A stretch of DNA of 38,724 bases, taken from the NCBI GenBank assembly GCA_937891895.1, contig CALATN010000092.1, positions 1-38,724 on the forward strand. Direction: 5' to 3'. Both the position numbers and the translations under genes were made by a program. Of the stretch, positions 16,153 to 23,639 are shown one piece after another. The stretch comes from an uncultured Clostridia bacterium (lineage in GTDB: Bacteria > Bacillota > Clostridia > Oscillospirales > Ruminococcaceae). Numbering within the stretch: the stretch's first letter is position 1; each line of letters begins with the position of its first letter. The notes below the pieces were generated by a model, which was not told where the DNA came from, did no database searches, and saw only the letters and a program-made list of their open reading frames with translations.

Positions 16153-16278
16153 AGTAATGCTGTAAAATTGTGTCTGATATCCGTTTTACGTATTTGCAGC
16201 ATTATTTACCTTTTTTCAGCGGAGCTTCCGCTTATTTTGAACAGTGCATACGCTGCACTGCTTTGGGAGAGAATAACT

Positions 16279-17565
16279 TTGGATAAGTTTATTATAAAGG
16301 GCGGCAGACGGCTTCAGGGCGAAGTCGAAATCAGCGGCGCAAAAAATGCTGTTGTTGCAATTATCCCTGCCGTAATACTTTCAGATGAGCCTTGCGTGCT
16401 CGAAAATGTGCCTAACATCAGCGACGTGTCCATCAGCCTTCGTATTCTTTTTGAGATGGGTGCAACCGTTGATTTTATTGATAAAAATACAGTAAGAATT
16501 GACGCAACAGGAATTACCGACCCTATCGTGCCTTACGAAATGGCTAAGCATATGCGTGCTTCATATTACTTCCTTGGCACGCTTCTCGGCAAGTTCGGCA
16601 GAGCAAGAGTGTCTATGCCCGGCGGCTGTTACCTCGGTGACAGACCTATCGACCAGCACCTCAAGGCTTTCACAACTCTCGGTGCTGAATGTACTCTTGA
16701 CCACGGTATGGTTGATATTCACGCTGATAAGCTTTATGGTACACAGATTTATTTTGATATGGTTACCGTCGGCGCAACAATAAACGCTATGCTTGCCGCT
16801 GTAAAGGCGACAGGTCTTACTATAATCGAAAATGCCGCTAAGGAGCCGCATATCGTTGACCTTGCAAACTTTCTCAACTCTATGGGCGCTGACATTATGG
16901 GCGCAGGTACGGACGTTATCAAGATCCGCGGTGTAAAGAGCCTCAAGGGCACAACTTACGCTATCATCCCTGACCAGATTGAAGCAGGCACATTTATGGT
17001 TGCCGCTGCTGCAACAGGGGGAGATGTGCTTATCAAGAACGTTATTCCGAAGCACCTTGAAAGCATTACCGCAAAGCTTGAAAAAATCGGCGTAAACGTT
17101 GAGGAATTTGATGACAGTATCAGAATTTCCGTTGACGGTCCGCTGGTAAAAACAAGCGTAAAGACTATGCCTCACCCCGGCTTTCCTACAGATATGCAGC
17201 CTCAGATTTCCACACTGCTTTGTCTTGCAGAGGGTACAAGCATTGTAACGGAGGGTATCTTCGATAACCGTTTCCGCTATGTTGACGAGCTGAGAAGAAT
17301 GGGTGCAGATATTTCTGTTGACGGTAAGGTTGCCGTAATTGAAGGTGTGGGCAAGCTTATGGGCGCACCCGTTACCGCTCCTGACCTTCGTGCAGGTGCA
17401 GCGCTTGTTATTGCAGGTCTTGCCGCAAAGGGTGTGACTGAAATTGAAGATATCTACCACATTGAGCGTGGCTATGAGAATTTCGAAGAAAAGCTCCGTG
17501 GACTCGGTGCTGATATTACAAAGAAGTCTGTTCCCGGTACAGCCGTGAGAAAGGCAGTTATATAA
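16279..17565 (+). CDS. murA: UDP-N-acetylglucosamine 1-carboxyvinyltransferase
   Basis: I place the start at TTG 16279, 6 bases after GGGAGAG; the protein is then 428 aa and begins with the family's usual MDKFIIKGGRRLQGEV. The frame is open further upstream, but that part has no homology or ribosome site. MurA transfers enolpyruvate from PEP to UDP-GlcNAc, the first committed step of peptidoglycan synthesis. Lys22-Asn23 (GAKNA), the loop MPGGCYLG with the active-site Cys117, and PTDMQPQ with the catalytic Asp are all present. Cys at the loop predicts fosfomycin sensitivity. Firmicutes often carry a second paralogue; only one is in this window. Confidence 0.96.
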   Translation: MDKFIIKGGRRLQGEVEISGAKNAVVAIIPAVILSDEPCVLENVPNISDVSISLRILFEMGATVDFIDKNTVRIDATGITDPIVPYEMAKHMRASYYFLGTLLGKFGRARVSMPGGCYLGDRPIDQHLKAFTTLGAECTLDHGMVDIHADKLYGTQIYFDMVTVGATINAMLAAVKATGLTIIENAAKEPHIVDLANFLNSMGADIMGAGTDVIKIRGVKSLKGTTYAIIPDQIEAGTFMVAAAATGGDVLIKNVIPKHLESITAKLEKIGVNVEEFDDSIRISVDGPLVKTSVKTMPHPGFPTDMQPQISTLLCLAEGTSIVTEGIFDNRFRYVDELRRMGADISVDGKVAVIEGVGKLMGAPVTAPDLRAGAALVIAGLAAKGVTEIEDIYHIERGYENFEEKLRGLGADITKKSVPGTAVRKAVI

Positions 17566-17570
17566 AAAGC

Positions 17571-17601
17571 AATCCGCTTCCTGTTGGAAGCGGATTTTTA
17601 T
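17571..17601. terminator. Bidirectional terminator between murA and rsmE
   Basis: AATCCGCTTCC (17571-17581) pairs perfectly with GGAAGCGGATT (17586-17596), with T-rich sequence on the + side and A-rich (T on minus) sequence on the other. It serves both convergent genes. Confidence 0.9.
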
Positions 17602-17615
17602 TGTGCAAAATCAGG

Positions 17616-18335
17616 TTACATATTTCCCGTAAGATTCATCAGGATTGCCGTAACTGCTATCGGACAGGTTTCACAACGGAGAATTCTTTCTCCAAGCCAG
17701 ATCTGAGCTGCACCTGCCGCTTCCGCAGCTTCAGCCTCAGCCCGTTCAAAGCCTCCTTCTGAGCCAATCATTACAGCAATTGATTTTGCCTCGGAAACGG
17801 GAATTGACGAAAGCTTTTCTCCTCCGTTTTCGTAGCAGAACAGCTTAAGTTCAGAGTTTTTCATATCCTCAAGTGCCTGCTTCATTGTCATAAGCGGAGC
17901 AATTTCGGGAATTATTCCTCTGCCTGACTGCTTTGCAGCTTCTTCTGCAATTTTCTGCATACGTTCCTGCTTTTTGCGGTAGGATTTTTCATCGGGACGA
18001 GCTATACAGCGTGACGAAATGAACGGAACTATTCTTGTTACGCCAAGCTCGGTTGTTTTCTGAATTATAAGCTCAAGCTTGTCCTGCTTTGGGTAAGCCT
18101 GATAGAGAGTAAGCTGAACTGACGGCTCACTTTTGCTTGGTACAGCTTCCAGAACCCTGCACGTTACCTCGCTTTCGGTAATGCTTTCAATCACGCAGTT
18201 GTAATCTGTGCCGCTGTGGCAGAAGGTAAGCTCCTCGCCGATTTTCATACGAAGGGAATAACCTATATGACGAGCGTCACTGCCTGTTACGGTAATAAAA
18301 TCCGAAGCAGGGGAGTCGGTAAAAAATCTTGGCAT
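17616..18335 (-). CDS. rsmE: 16S rRNA (uracil1498-N3)-methyltransferase
   Basis: The 239-aa SPOUT methyltransferase begins MPRFF, as is typical. The N-terminal PUA-like part (about 1-70) has ARHIGYSLRMKIGEE. The knotted C-terminal domain has KQDKLELIIQKTTELGV near residue 85, SRCIARPDEK, the SAM loop IGSEGGFERAEAE near 190, and LGERILRCETCPIA at the knot. It methylates U1498 of 16S rRNA using S-adenosylmethionine. The AGGAG ribosome site and own promoter show a single-gene unit. Confidence 0.95.
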   Translation of the reverse strand: MPRFFTDSPASDFITVTGSDARHIGYSLRMKIGEELTFCHSGTDYNCVIESITESEVTCRVLEAVPSKSEPSVQLTLYQAYPKQDKLELIIQKTTELGVTRIVPFISSRCIARPDEKSYRKKQERMQKIAEEAAKQSGRGIIPEIAPLMTMKQALEDMKNSELKLFCYENGGEKLSSIPVSEAKSIAVMIGSEGGFERAEAEAAEAAGAAQIWLGERILRCETCPIAVTAILMNLTGNM

Positions 18336-18365
18336 AACAATTTCTCCTAAGAATTTATTAGGTAT

Positions 18366-18394
18366 ATTATACTATTTTTTGCAGTATTCGTCAA
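18366..18394 (-). promoter_or_regulatory. Promoter of rsmE
   Basis: On the minus strand TTGACG (18389-18394), 17 bases, TATAAT (18366-18371). Confidence 0.75.
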
Positions 18395-18422
18395 TTGTGC
18401 AAATTACAATCCGCCGCAAAGC

Positions 18423-18459
18423 AAAGTCCGAAAAAGAAGCTTCTCCTTCGGACTTTTTT
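18423..18459. terminator. Hairpin at the end of the histidine phosphatase gene
   Basis: AAAGTCCGAA (18423-18432) and TTCGGACTTT (18447-18456) form a stem with an inner GAAGCTTC palindrome. The clear T-run is on the + strand and overlaps the CDS end, so termination of the minus-strand gene may be inefficient. Confidence 0.6.
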
Positions 18460-19141
18460 ACATCTGATAGGAAACACCGTTGCCCTTTATATGCCGTGAG
18501 TCATTGGCAAGCTCAATCTGCGGTGCGGTAAGTGCACCCTTTTCGTCCGAAAGATTAAGCACAGTTATTGACGTAAAGTCGGGGCAAAGCGCTCTGCAGA
18601 GATAGAAAAACGGCAGATTAAGCAGATGTGCAAACAATGCCGAGGACGAGCCGCCGTGGCTGAAAAGTGCAATTGTCCTGTCGGTGTTGTCACCGATAAC
18701 ACGGTAATTCGCACCCTCACGCTTGTAGCCAAGGCTCTCAAACCATTCGTCTGACTCCCTTGCAACCCGCTCGATTTCCTCAAACACAACATTGTTGCAG
18801 AAAGGCGCTTTCTTTGTCCACTCCTCGTCCATAAGAGAGTAGCCCTGCGAAATTGCATAAAGTGAAGTGTCCCAGGGATGACCATCGGCGTAAACTTCAT
18901 TTCCGTCAGACGTACCCCATTTGATTTCACGCATAAAATCAATTTTGGTAACGTCCTTTGAAATCACCTCAGCTGTATGTAAAGCTGTTTCGTATGCTCT
19001 TCCGAAAGGGGAAGAATAAATATGCTCAATGCCTTCATCTTTAAGACGCAAAGCCGCCTGCTCAGCTTGCTTGTGTCCCAACTCAGTAAGGCAGTCGTTG
19101 ACATAATCGGGATGACCGTGACGGACAAAAATAATTTTCAT
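18458..19141 (-). CDS. Histidine phosphatase family protein (phosphoglycerate mutase-like)
   Basis: The 227-aa protein has the RHG motif IIFVRHGHPDY at the very N-terminus with the phospho-accepting His. It then has IYSSPFGRAYETA near residue 55 with the phosphate-binding Arg, and FSHGGSSSALFAHLL near 170 with the second catalytic His. The family includes cofactor-dependent phosphoglycerate mutase and many broad phosphatases. The length and the lack of the mutase-specific insertions point to a phosphatase of unknown substrate. The start at 19141 has AGAGGTG upstream; an in-frame ATG at 19180 falls in the Crp/Fnr-like palindrome region. The gene is divergent from trxA and shares its control region. 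Confidence 0.88.
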   Translation of the reverse strand: MKIIFVRHGHPDYVNDCLTELGHKQAEQAALRLKDEGIEHIYSSPFGRAYETALHTAEVISKDVTKIDFMREIKWGTSDGNEVYADGHPWDTSLYAISQGYSLMDEEWTKKAPFCNNVVFEEIERVARESDEWFESLGYKREGANYRVIGDNTDRTIALFSHGGSSSALFAHLLNLPFFYLCRALCPDFTSITVLNLSDEKGALTAPQIELANDSRHIKGNGVSYQM

Positions 19142-19166
19142 ACTGCACCTCTTTGATTTGAAATAA

Positions 19167-19208
19167 TGTGACTTTGTCACAGAAAAAATGCGAAAAATCG
19201 GTTATACT
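19167..19208 (+). promoter_or_regulatory. Crp/Fnr-like palindrome and trxA promoter
   Basis: TGTGAC-TTT-GTCACA (19167-19181) is a perfect palindrome, followed after exactly 21 bases by TATACT (19203-19208). No -35 box at proper distance is visible. The centre lies near -41 of the predicted trxA start. The Crp/Fnr-family gene ends just past trxA and is an obvious candidate regulator. Confidence 0.65.
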
Positions 19209-19256
19209 AAAACCATAAAAGAAACGAAAATGTTTCTTATGAAAGGAAGTAATTTT

Positions 19257-19565
19257 ATGCCAGCTGTAAAAGTAACAATAAACAATTTTGAAGAAATCCG
19301 CAGAAGCAGTAAGCCAGTGCTTCTTGACTTCTACGCAGAATGGTGCGGACCGTGCCGAATGGTTTCCCCAATCGTTGACGAAATCGCAGATGAAAACCCG
19401 CGCTTCCTCGTTGGCAAAATCAACGTTGACAACAACCCAGAGCTTGCTCAGAAATTCGGCGTAGCAAGCATCCCGACTCTTATTGTGCTGAAAAACGGCG
19501 AGGTCGCAGGCAAGGCTGTCGGTGCAAAGCCAAAAGCACAGATTCTTGCAATGTTAGAGGGCTAA
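19257..19565 (+). CDS. trxA: Thioredoxin
   Basis: The 102-aa protein has the thioredoxin fold with FYAEWCGPCRM near residue 28, the redox WCGPC site, and the cis-Pro segment GVASIPTLIVLKNG near 70. It reduces protein disulfides with electrons from thioredoxin reductase, whose gene trxB lies 740 bases on. The start at ATG 19257 follows GAAAGGAAG. Its 3' end overlaps the convergent Crp/Fnr gene by 12 bases. The promoter looks activator-dependent. Confidence 0.97.
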   Translation: MPAVKVTINNFEEIRRSSKPVLLDFYAEWCGPCRMVSPIVDEIADENPRFLVGKINVDNNPELAQKFGVASIPTLIVLKNGEVAGKAVGAKPKAQILAMLEG

Positions 19566-20228
19566 CTCACGCAGCTTCTTCTTGTCGAGAATTTTAACGC
19601 CCTTTCGTGACGCTTCAACAATTCCCTCGTTTGAAAAATATTTCATAGTACGCGACACAACCTCACGGGCAGAGCCCATATATTTTGCAATCTGCTCGTG
19701 AGTAAGCATTACAACATCCGAGCCTGTACGTGCACATTCGTCCGAAAGGAAAATGGCAAGACGCTTGTCCATACTCATAAACAAAATCTGCTGCATAACC
19801 CACATCACGTCGGAAAAACGTGTTACCGCAAGCTCAAGTGCAAAAATCTTCACGTCGGGGTTGTTCTCCGAAACAGACGCAAAGGCATTGCCGTTTACGA
19901 CAAAACATTCACTGTCCTCCTCAACATCAATGAACACGTCAAAGGTCACCGCCTGAAGTACGCAGGACGACGCAAGCATACACATATCCCCCGCGTGCAG
20001 ACGATAAAGCGTGACAGCCTTTCCGTCCTCAGACATTATATAGACACGCAGACAGCCCGAGCGTACAAAGAACACTCCCGAACATTCCGTGCCGTCGTGT
20101 ATGGTTTCACCCTTATTATATGTAACCGCAACCGAATGTCTGCAGATAAATTCACGCTCATCCTCGGAAATGCCGCCCCAGAAAGGGAAGCTTTCTTTGT
20201 ATACAGGTTCAAACATTGCTCTCGGCAT
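19554..20228 (-). CDS. Crp/Fnr-family transcriptional regulator
   Basis: The 224-aa protein has a cyclic-nucleotide-binding-type jelly roll (about 20-135, with GVFFVRSGCLRVY and a GDMCMLASSC stretch) and a C-terminal winged helix. The recognition region LTHEQIAKYMGSAREVVSRTM near 170-190 matches the Crp/Fnr HTH. Several Cys occur in the sensor domain but not in the spacing of the Fnr iron-sulfur cluster, so the signal is unknown. The start at ATG 20228 has GAGGAG at good distance; a GTG at 20237 abuts that site. Placement between trxA and trxB, and two matching palindromes in the window, suggest control of redox genes. Confidence 0.92.
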   Translation of the reverse strand: MPRAMFEPVYKESFPFWGGISEDEREFICRHSVAVTYNKGETIHDGTECSGVFFVRSGCLRVYIMSEDGKAVTLYRLHAGDMCMLASSCVLQAVTFDVFIDVEEDSECFVVNGNAFASVSENNPDVKIFALELAVTRFSDVMWVMQQILFMSMDKRLAIFLSDECARTGSDVVMLTHEQIAKYMGSAREVVSRTMKYFSNEGIVEASRKGVKILDKKKLRELAL

Positions 20229-20258
20229 AATGCTCACTCCTCAGAAATTACTACTCTT

Positions 20259-20287
20259 ATTTTACTCCTGTCAGCAAGCCTTGTCAA
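20259..20287 (-). promoter_or_regulatory. Promoter of the Crp/Fnr gene
   Basis: On the minus strand TTGACA (20282-20287), 17 bases, TAAAAT (20259-20264). Confidence 0.7.
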
Positions 20288-20307
20288 TTACCGAAAGGAA
20301 GGAAATT

Positions 20308-21249
20308 ATGGAATACATCTACGATATGCTTATCATTGGCGGCGGTCCCGCAGGCTACACAGCCGCACTCTATGCCGCAAGGGCAGGACTTGACACCCTG
20401 CTTGTTGAAAGAATGTCAGCGGGCGGTCAGATGGCCCTTACAGGCGACATTGACAACTACCCGGGATTTGACGAGGGTATAGACGGCTTTACTCTCGGTA
20501 TGAAAATGCAGCAGGGCGCTGAACGTTTCGGCGCAAAAACGGAGTACGGCGAGGTACTGTCCGTTGACTATTCGGGTAAAATCAAGAAGACCGAAACCAC
20601 TGGCGGAACATACCTCAGCAAAACAGTTGTAATCGCCGCAGGTGCAAATCCCCGTGAGCTTGGCATTGAAAACGAACAATCCCTCATCGGAAGCGGCGTG
20701 CATTACTGCGCACACTGTGACGGAAGATTTTACAAGGACAAGACCGTTGCGGTAATCGGCGGCGGCAACTCAGCAGTTTCCGATGCGCTGTACTTGTCAC
20801 GGCTTGCGAAAAAGGTTTATGTTGCCCACAGACGTGATACTCTCCGTGCCGAAAGAATTTATCACGACCCGTTGATGAAGACGGAAAATGTTGAATTCCT
20901 GTGGAACAGCGTGGTGACGGAATTTGTTGCAGACGAAAAAGTTAACGGAATAAAGGTAAGAAATGTCCAGACAGATGAAGCCACGGAAATCGCCTGCGAC
21001 GGCGTGTTCGTAAGCATAGGCAGAAAGCCAGCGACAGATTTTCTGCAGGGTGCTGTACAGCTTGATACAAACGGTTACATCATCGCCGACGAAACAACAC
21101 GGACAAGCGTCCAGGGCGTTTTTGCGGCAGGCGACGTGCGCACGAAAGCACTCCGACAGATTGTTACAGCCGCCGCAGACGGTGCGGTAGCGGTGCATTT
21201 TGCGGAAGAGTATCTTGCGAAAATTGACACCCATTCTGACACCCAATAA
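20308..21249 (+). CDS. trxB: Thioredoxin-disulfide reductase
   Basis: The 313-aa flavoprotein starts at ATG 20308 after GAAAGGAAGG. It has the FAD-binding LIIGGGPAGYTAALYAARAG at the N-terminus and the redox pair CAHC near residue 135. The NAD(P)-binding VIGGGNSAVSDALYL comes soon after, and the FAD-closing GVFAAGDVRTKALRQIVTAAADGAVA near 275. The active-site pair is CAHC rather than the more usual CATC. It passes electrons to thioredoxin (trxA close by). In anaerobes of this class the donor may be NADPH or ferredoxin; the typical NADP site HRRDTLRAE is present, which favours NADPH. Confidence 0.95.
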   Translation: MEYIYDMLIIGGGPAGYTAALYAARAGLDTLLVERMSAGGQMALTGDIDNYPGFDEGIDGFTLGMKMQQGAERFGAKTEYGEVLSVDYSGKIKKTETTGGTYLSKTVVIAAGANPRELGIENEQSLIGSGVHYCAHCDGRFYKDKTVAVIGGGNSAVSDALYLSRLAKKVYVAHRRDTLRAERIYHDPLMKTENVEFLWNSVVTEFVADEKVNGIKVRNVQTDEATEIACDGVFVSIGRKPATDFLQGAVQLDTNGYIIADETTRTSVQGVFAAGDVRTKALRQIVTAAADGAVAVHFAEEYLAKIDTHSDTQ

Positions 21250-21255
21250 TACAAA

Positions 21256-21288
21256 AACTCCCCCGTCATCTGACAGGGGAGTTTTTCG
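21256..21288 (+). terminator. Terminator of trxB
   Basis: AACTCCCC (21256-21263) pairs with GGGGAGTT (21276-21283), with a short inner GTCA/TGAC stem, then TTTTT. It is the last core-chromosome signal before the island. Confidence 0.85.
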
Positions 21289-21297
21289 TCATTGTGG

Positions 21298-21387
21298 TTA
21301 TGACCTTTGATGGTCGAGGTGAGCCTCGCCTACCAAAGGTCATAATTATTCGCACCTCTCAAACGGCTTAACTGCGTCGTTTGCGAG
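21298..21387. repeat. Nested inverted repeats at the core/island junction
   Basis: TTATGACCTTTG (21298-21309) pairs with CAAAGGTCATAA (21334-21345) around an inner CGAGG/CCTCG hairpin. A second structure, CTCAAACG with CGTTTGCGAG, spans 21358-21387. Its first ten bases, CTCAAACGGC, recur at 27166-27175 in another hairpin. Possible remnants of element ends or a dispersed repeat. Confidence 0.6.
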
Positions 21388-21446
21388 CCTCATAGATTTT
21401 CTTTGTTTCAGTATAGCATATTTGTGAGGGAAATGCAAGGGGGATT

Positions 21447-21827
21447 TTAGATCTTATTCGGTGGTGGATTATCTAAAACAAAATATGTTATGCTTCTAAT
21501 AGGAACACCATTTTTTTCATATTTTCCAAATCCCCAAACTTTATCCTGACGTTGCATCAACAAATCAAAAATAATCAATCCTAAAAACATGCCTGCTTGT
21601 GTAGGATTAGAGTTGCACGCTACATATAGTGGCTCATACACTGTTCCATCCCAATTGCTTCCGGGTATCCAACCTGCAGTATTAATTTCATTTTCATCAA
21701 AAATAGCATTCAGTGTATCAATTACTTTCATATAGTCATCATCAGAAAGATTTTTTCTCCATATATCGAAATCCTTTTTGTGCGGAAGATTATTAACATA
21801 CTTGCCGGTATCAATTGAAAATAACAT
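21447..21827 (-). CDS. Unknown small island protein
   Basis: I do not recognise this 126-aa protein. It starts at ATG 21827 with GGAGGG upstream. It is soluble, with Asp/Lys-rich ends, a WIPGSNWDGTVYEPLY stretch near residue 58, and a hydrophobic segment MFLGLIIFDLLM near 85. A Pro-rich end, NPPPNKI, closes it. It lies 29 bases after the DUF1413 gene on the same strand, so both form a two-gene unit. Paired small genes under an operator are typical of toxin-antitoxin or immunity units, but nothing in the sequence proves that. Confidence 0.75.
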   Translation of the reverse strand: MLFSIDTGKYVNNLPHKKDFDIWRKNLSDDDYMKVIDTLNAIFDENEINTAGWIPGSNWDGTVYEPLYVACNSNPTQAGMFLGLIIFDLLMQRQDKVWGFGKYEKNGVPIRSITYFVLDNPPPNKI

Positions 21828-21856
21828 AGAAATTCCCTCCAATATAATTTTGGGTT

Positions 21857-22114
21857 TTAATTAAGCTTTATATATATTTGCTGATTCTGAGGTGTTTTCC
21901 CAAGGGGTTCTATTACGTCAGCGCCCTCTTTTTTTGAATACTCATAAAAAAGCATACCCAATTTTGTTCGATAGTTTTTAGGTATACGATTCCACTCAAA
22001 TCCTTTAAACAACTCCTTTACTAAAAATCTTTCGTTAGGCTGTAAATCCACAATTGTTTTTGTGGCTACTTCATATAATTCCTGTATTGATGTTTCGGAT
22101 GTTATCATTTGCAT
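21857..22114 (-). CDS. DUF1413-domain protein
   Basis: The 85-aa protein starts at ATG 22114 (or 22108) after AAAGGAG. The domain runs over almost the whole length, with LQPNERFLVKELFKGFEWN in the middle, then IPKNYRTKLGMLFYEY and EPLGKTPQNQQIY at the end. This matches the DUF1413 family of small, mostly accessory-region proteins of unknown function. The upstream frame to 22321 has no ribosome site and lies beyond the promoter. It is probably autoregulated through the palindromes at its transcription start. Confidence 0.8.
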   Translation of the reverse strand: MQMITSETSIQELYEVATKTIVDLQPNERFLVKELFKGFEWNRIPKNYRTKLGMLFYEYSKKEGADVIEPLGKTPQNQQIYIKLN

Positions 22115-22130
22115 TCCACTCCTTTTTATA

Positions 22131-22174
22131 TAGTAGCTACTAGCTAGTATATCGGCTTTTAAGTTGTTTGTCAA
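22131..22174 (-). promoter_or_regulatory. Promoter with overlapping palindromic operator for the DUF1413 unit
   Basis: On the minus strand TTGACA (22169-22174), 17 bases, TATACT (22146-22151). Directly downstream lie two overlapping perfect palindromes, ACTAGCTAGT (22139-22148) and TAGTAGCTACTA (22131-22142). They cover the transcription start, a repressor position. Confidence 0.7.
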
Positions 22175-22207
22175 TGCCTTTTTTAAAATTTCCTTAAAAA
22201 CAATGAA

Positions 22208-22237
22208 ACCACATACACCCAGTATGGTGTATGTGGT
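22208..22237. terminator. Perfect 12-bp hairpin
   Basis: ACCACATACACC (22208-22219) pairs with GGTGTATGTGGT (22226-22237) around CAGTAT. On the minus strand TTCATTGTTTTT follows. It lies 4 bases after the end of the RhuM remnant. Confidence 0.7.
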
Positions 22238-22241
22238 CATT

Positions 22242-22575
22242 TTAGTGCAACTTAGTTGCATGACGAGAATTAACACGATAGCCAACAGAGATAATTGCAT
22301 CGAAATTATAGAAATCAACATTTTGTTTTTACCTGTCTGCTACCCTCAGTCTGAACTATTTCCATTTTGGAAATAGTTGATTCTTCATCGAGTTCGCCTT
22401 CTTCGTAGATATTCTTCAAGTGCTTATTGATAGCAGGAGTATTAACTGCAAATAAATCTGCCATAGCCCTTTATGTAACCCATATACTATTATTCTGTAT
22501 AACAGCATTAACAGAAACATCTGACTCATCGGAATGGTACAGCACGTAATGCATCTGCTTGTTCATATCGTCCAT
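22242..22575 (-). pseudogene. Broken RhuM-family protein gene
   Basis: Reading from ATG 22575, which has a GGAGG ribosome site, gives the N-terminus of a RhuM-family protein: IQNNSIWVT, then a stop codon where the family has Gln, then RAMADLFAVNTPAINKHLKN and EEGELDEESTISKM. Near 22317-22333 the frame shifts; the next frame continues VDFYNFDAIISVGYRVNSRHATK and then stops. Family members run on for 200 or more residues, so the gene carries a nonsense mutation, a frameshift and a 3' truncation. RhuM-type proteins are common on genomic islands and phages; their role is uncertain. Confidence 0.85.
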
Positions 22576-22619
22576 TGCAAACCGCCTCCTTGCTTGGAAT
22601 TTCAGTAGTACCTGTATCA

Positions 22620-22648
22620 ATTATACAGAAAGTTTTGTCGGATTGCAA
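22620..22648 (-). promoter_or_regulatory. Intact promoter ahead of the RhuM remnant
   Basis: On the minus strand TTGCAA (22643-22648), 17 bases, TATAAT (22620-22625). It survives although the gene is broken. Confidence 0.6.
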
Positions 22649-22722
22649 GGCTTTAGATTTAACATATTTCACAATGCTTCTATTGGTGAAGTTTCTGCAC
22701 AATTATTTCTAAACATTGTTTA

Positions 22723-23610
22723 TTAGTGATTTTCTCGCAAATCTTGAGCAATTCGAGAAATTTTAATAAATCGATTATTTACTCCATGACGACTCAAAGG
22801 CTTCTCTAATAATTCCCCTAATTCTTTTAATGACAGATCTGGGTTTTCTAATCTTAATTCTGATAGTGATCGTAGCTCTGGTGATAAATTATCAAATTCA
22901 TTACTCATAATAATATATTCAATATCTTCAATTTGCTTTCTGGCAGCTTTTAAGGTTCTGTTGACATTAGCTGTATCGCAATTAACGATTCTATTGGTCT
23001 TATTCCTAATATCTTTTAGAATTTTAATATTCATTAATTCAATAGTGGATTTTATTGCCCCCATAGTTGTTAATAAATCCTCTATTGATTCGCTCGCATT
23101 TATATATAAAATATGTTTTTTGTGTCTTTCGATATATTTCACCCTAATGTCACTTTCTTGTAAAATCCGCATAAAGTCCATGCACAACAAATAATTATCT
23201 ATTCTGAATTCAAGATAATATCCTTTTAATGGATCCTCCATATTTCCACAAGCTAAAAAAGCACCTGCTACAAAAGCAGAAAATTCTTCTTTTATTATAT
23301 TGGCATTTATAGATGCACTGTCACTTAGTGTGCCATATTGATCCATTATTTGGTTTTGTATTTCTTTACATATGCTTATATGGAAAACATTGTTATTGTC
23401 TATAATTTTTAATTGTGAATCATCATTATCTATTAGCAATTCACATAGACCATCTCTAAACATTTTTGCAACATGTTCGTTTTCCGTAGAAAAAGTATAT
23501 GCATTGGAACTAAAAAAATCTGTAAACACAAGTATGCCATAAATGCATATACGCTTACATAAGTTAATGTTTTCAGCTAATTCACACTTTACATTTTGCG
23601 AAAACGACAT
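22723..23610 (-). CDS. whiA: WhiA-family DNA-binding protein, stand-alone paralogue
   Basis: The 295-aa protein starts at ATG 23610 after AGGAGGG. It begins SFSQNVKCEL like WhiA, has the degenerate homing-endonuclease-type domain with AGAFLACGNMEDPLKGYYLEF near residue 120, and NKTNRIVNCDTANVNRT near 215. It ends with the WhiA helix-turn-helix LRLENPDLSLKELGELLEKPLSRHGVNNR. WhiA controls division and sporulation genes and normally sits once per genome next to rapZ and a gluconeogenesis factor. Here it stands alone in an island between a RhuM remnant and a mobile module, is AT-rich, and has diverged. It is probably an extra copy; the resident copy is not in this window. Confidence 0.88.
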   Translation of the reverse strand: MSFSQNVKCELAENINLCKRICIYGILVFTDFFSSNAYTFSTENEHVAKMFRDGLCELLIDNDDSQLKIIDNNNVFHISICKEIQNQIMDQYGTLSDSASINANIIKEEFSAFVAGAFLACGNMEDPLKGYYLEFRIDNYLLCMDFMRILQESDIRVKYIERHKKHILYINASESIEDLLTTMGAIKSTIELMNIKILKDIRNKTNRIVNCDTANVNRTLKAARKQIEDIEYIIMSNEFDNLSPELRSLSELRLENPDLSLKELGELLEKPLSRHGVNNRFIKISRIAQDLRENH

Positions 23611-23639
23611 TGTGTTTCCCTCCTAATCAATGTGTTAGT

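Noticed and set aside
16168..16278. Upstream extension of murA
   Set aside because: No family similarity and no ribosome site; TTG 16279 has GGGAGAG and gives the family N-terminus.
16561..17460. 299-codon open frame antisense to murA
   Set aside because: Cys/His-rich, no ribosome site or homology, and fully inside the clear murA gene on the other strand.
19698..20393. 231-codon + strand frame across the Crp/Fnr gene
   Set aside because: It is the complement of a well-supported gene; composition is arbitrary and it runs into the trxB start.
21298..21387. CRISPR array
   Set aside because: The inverted repeats differ from each other and there is no regular repeat-spacer pattern.
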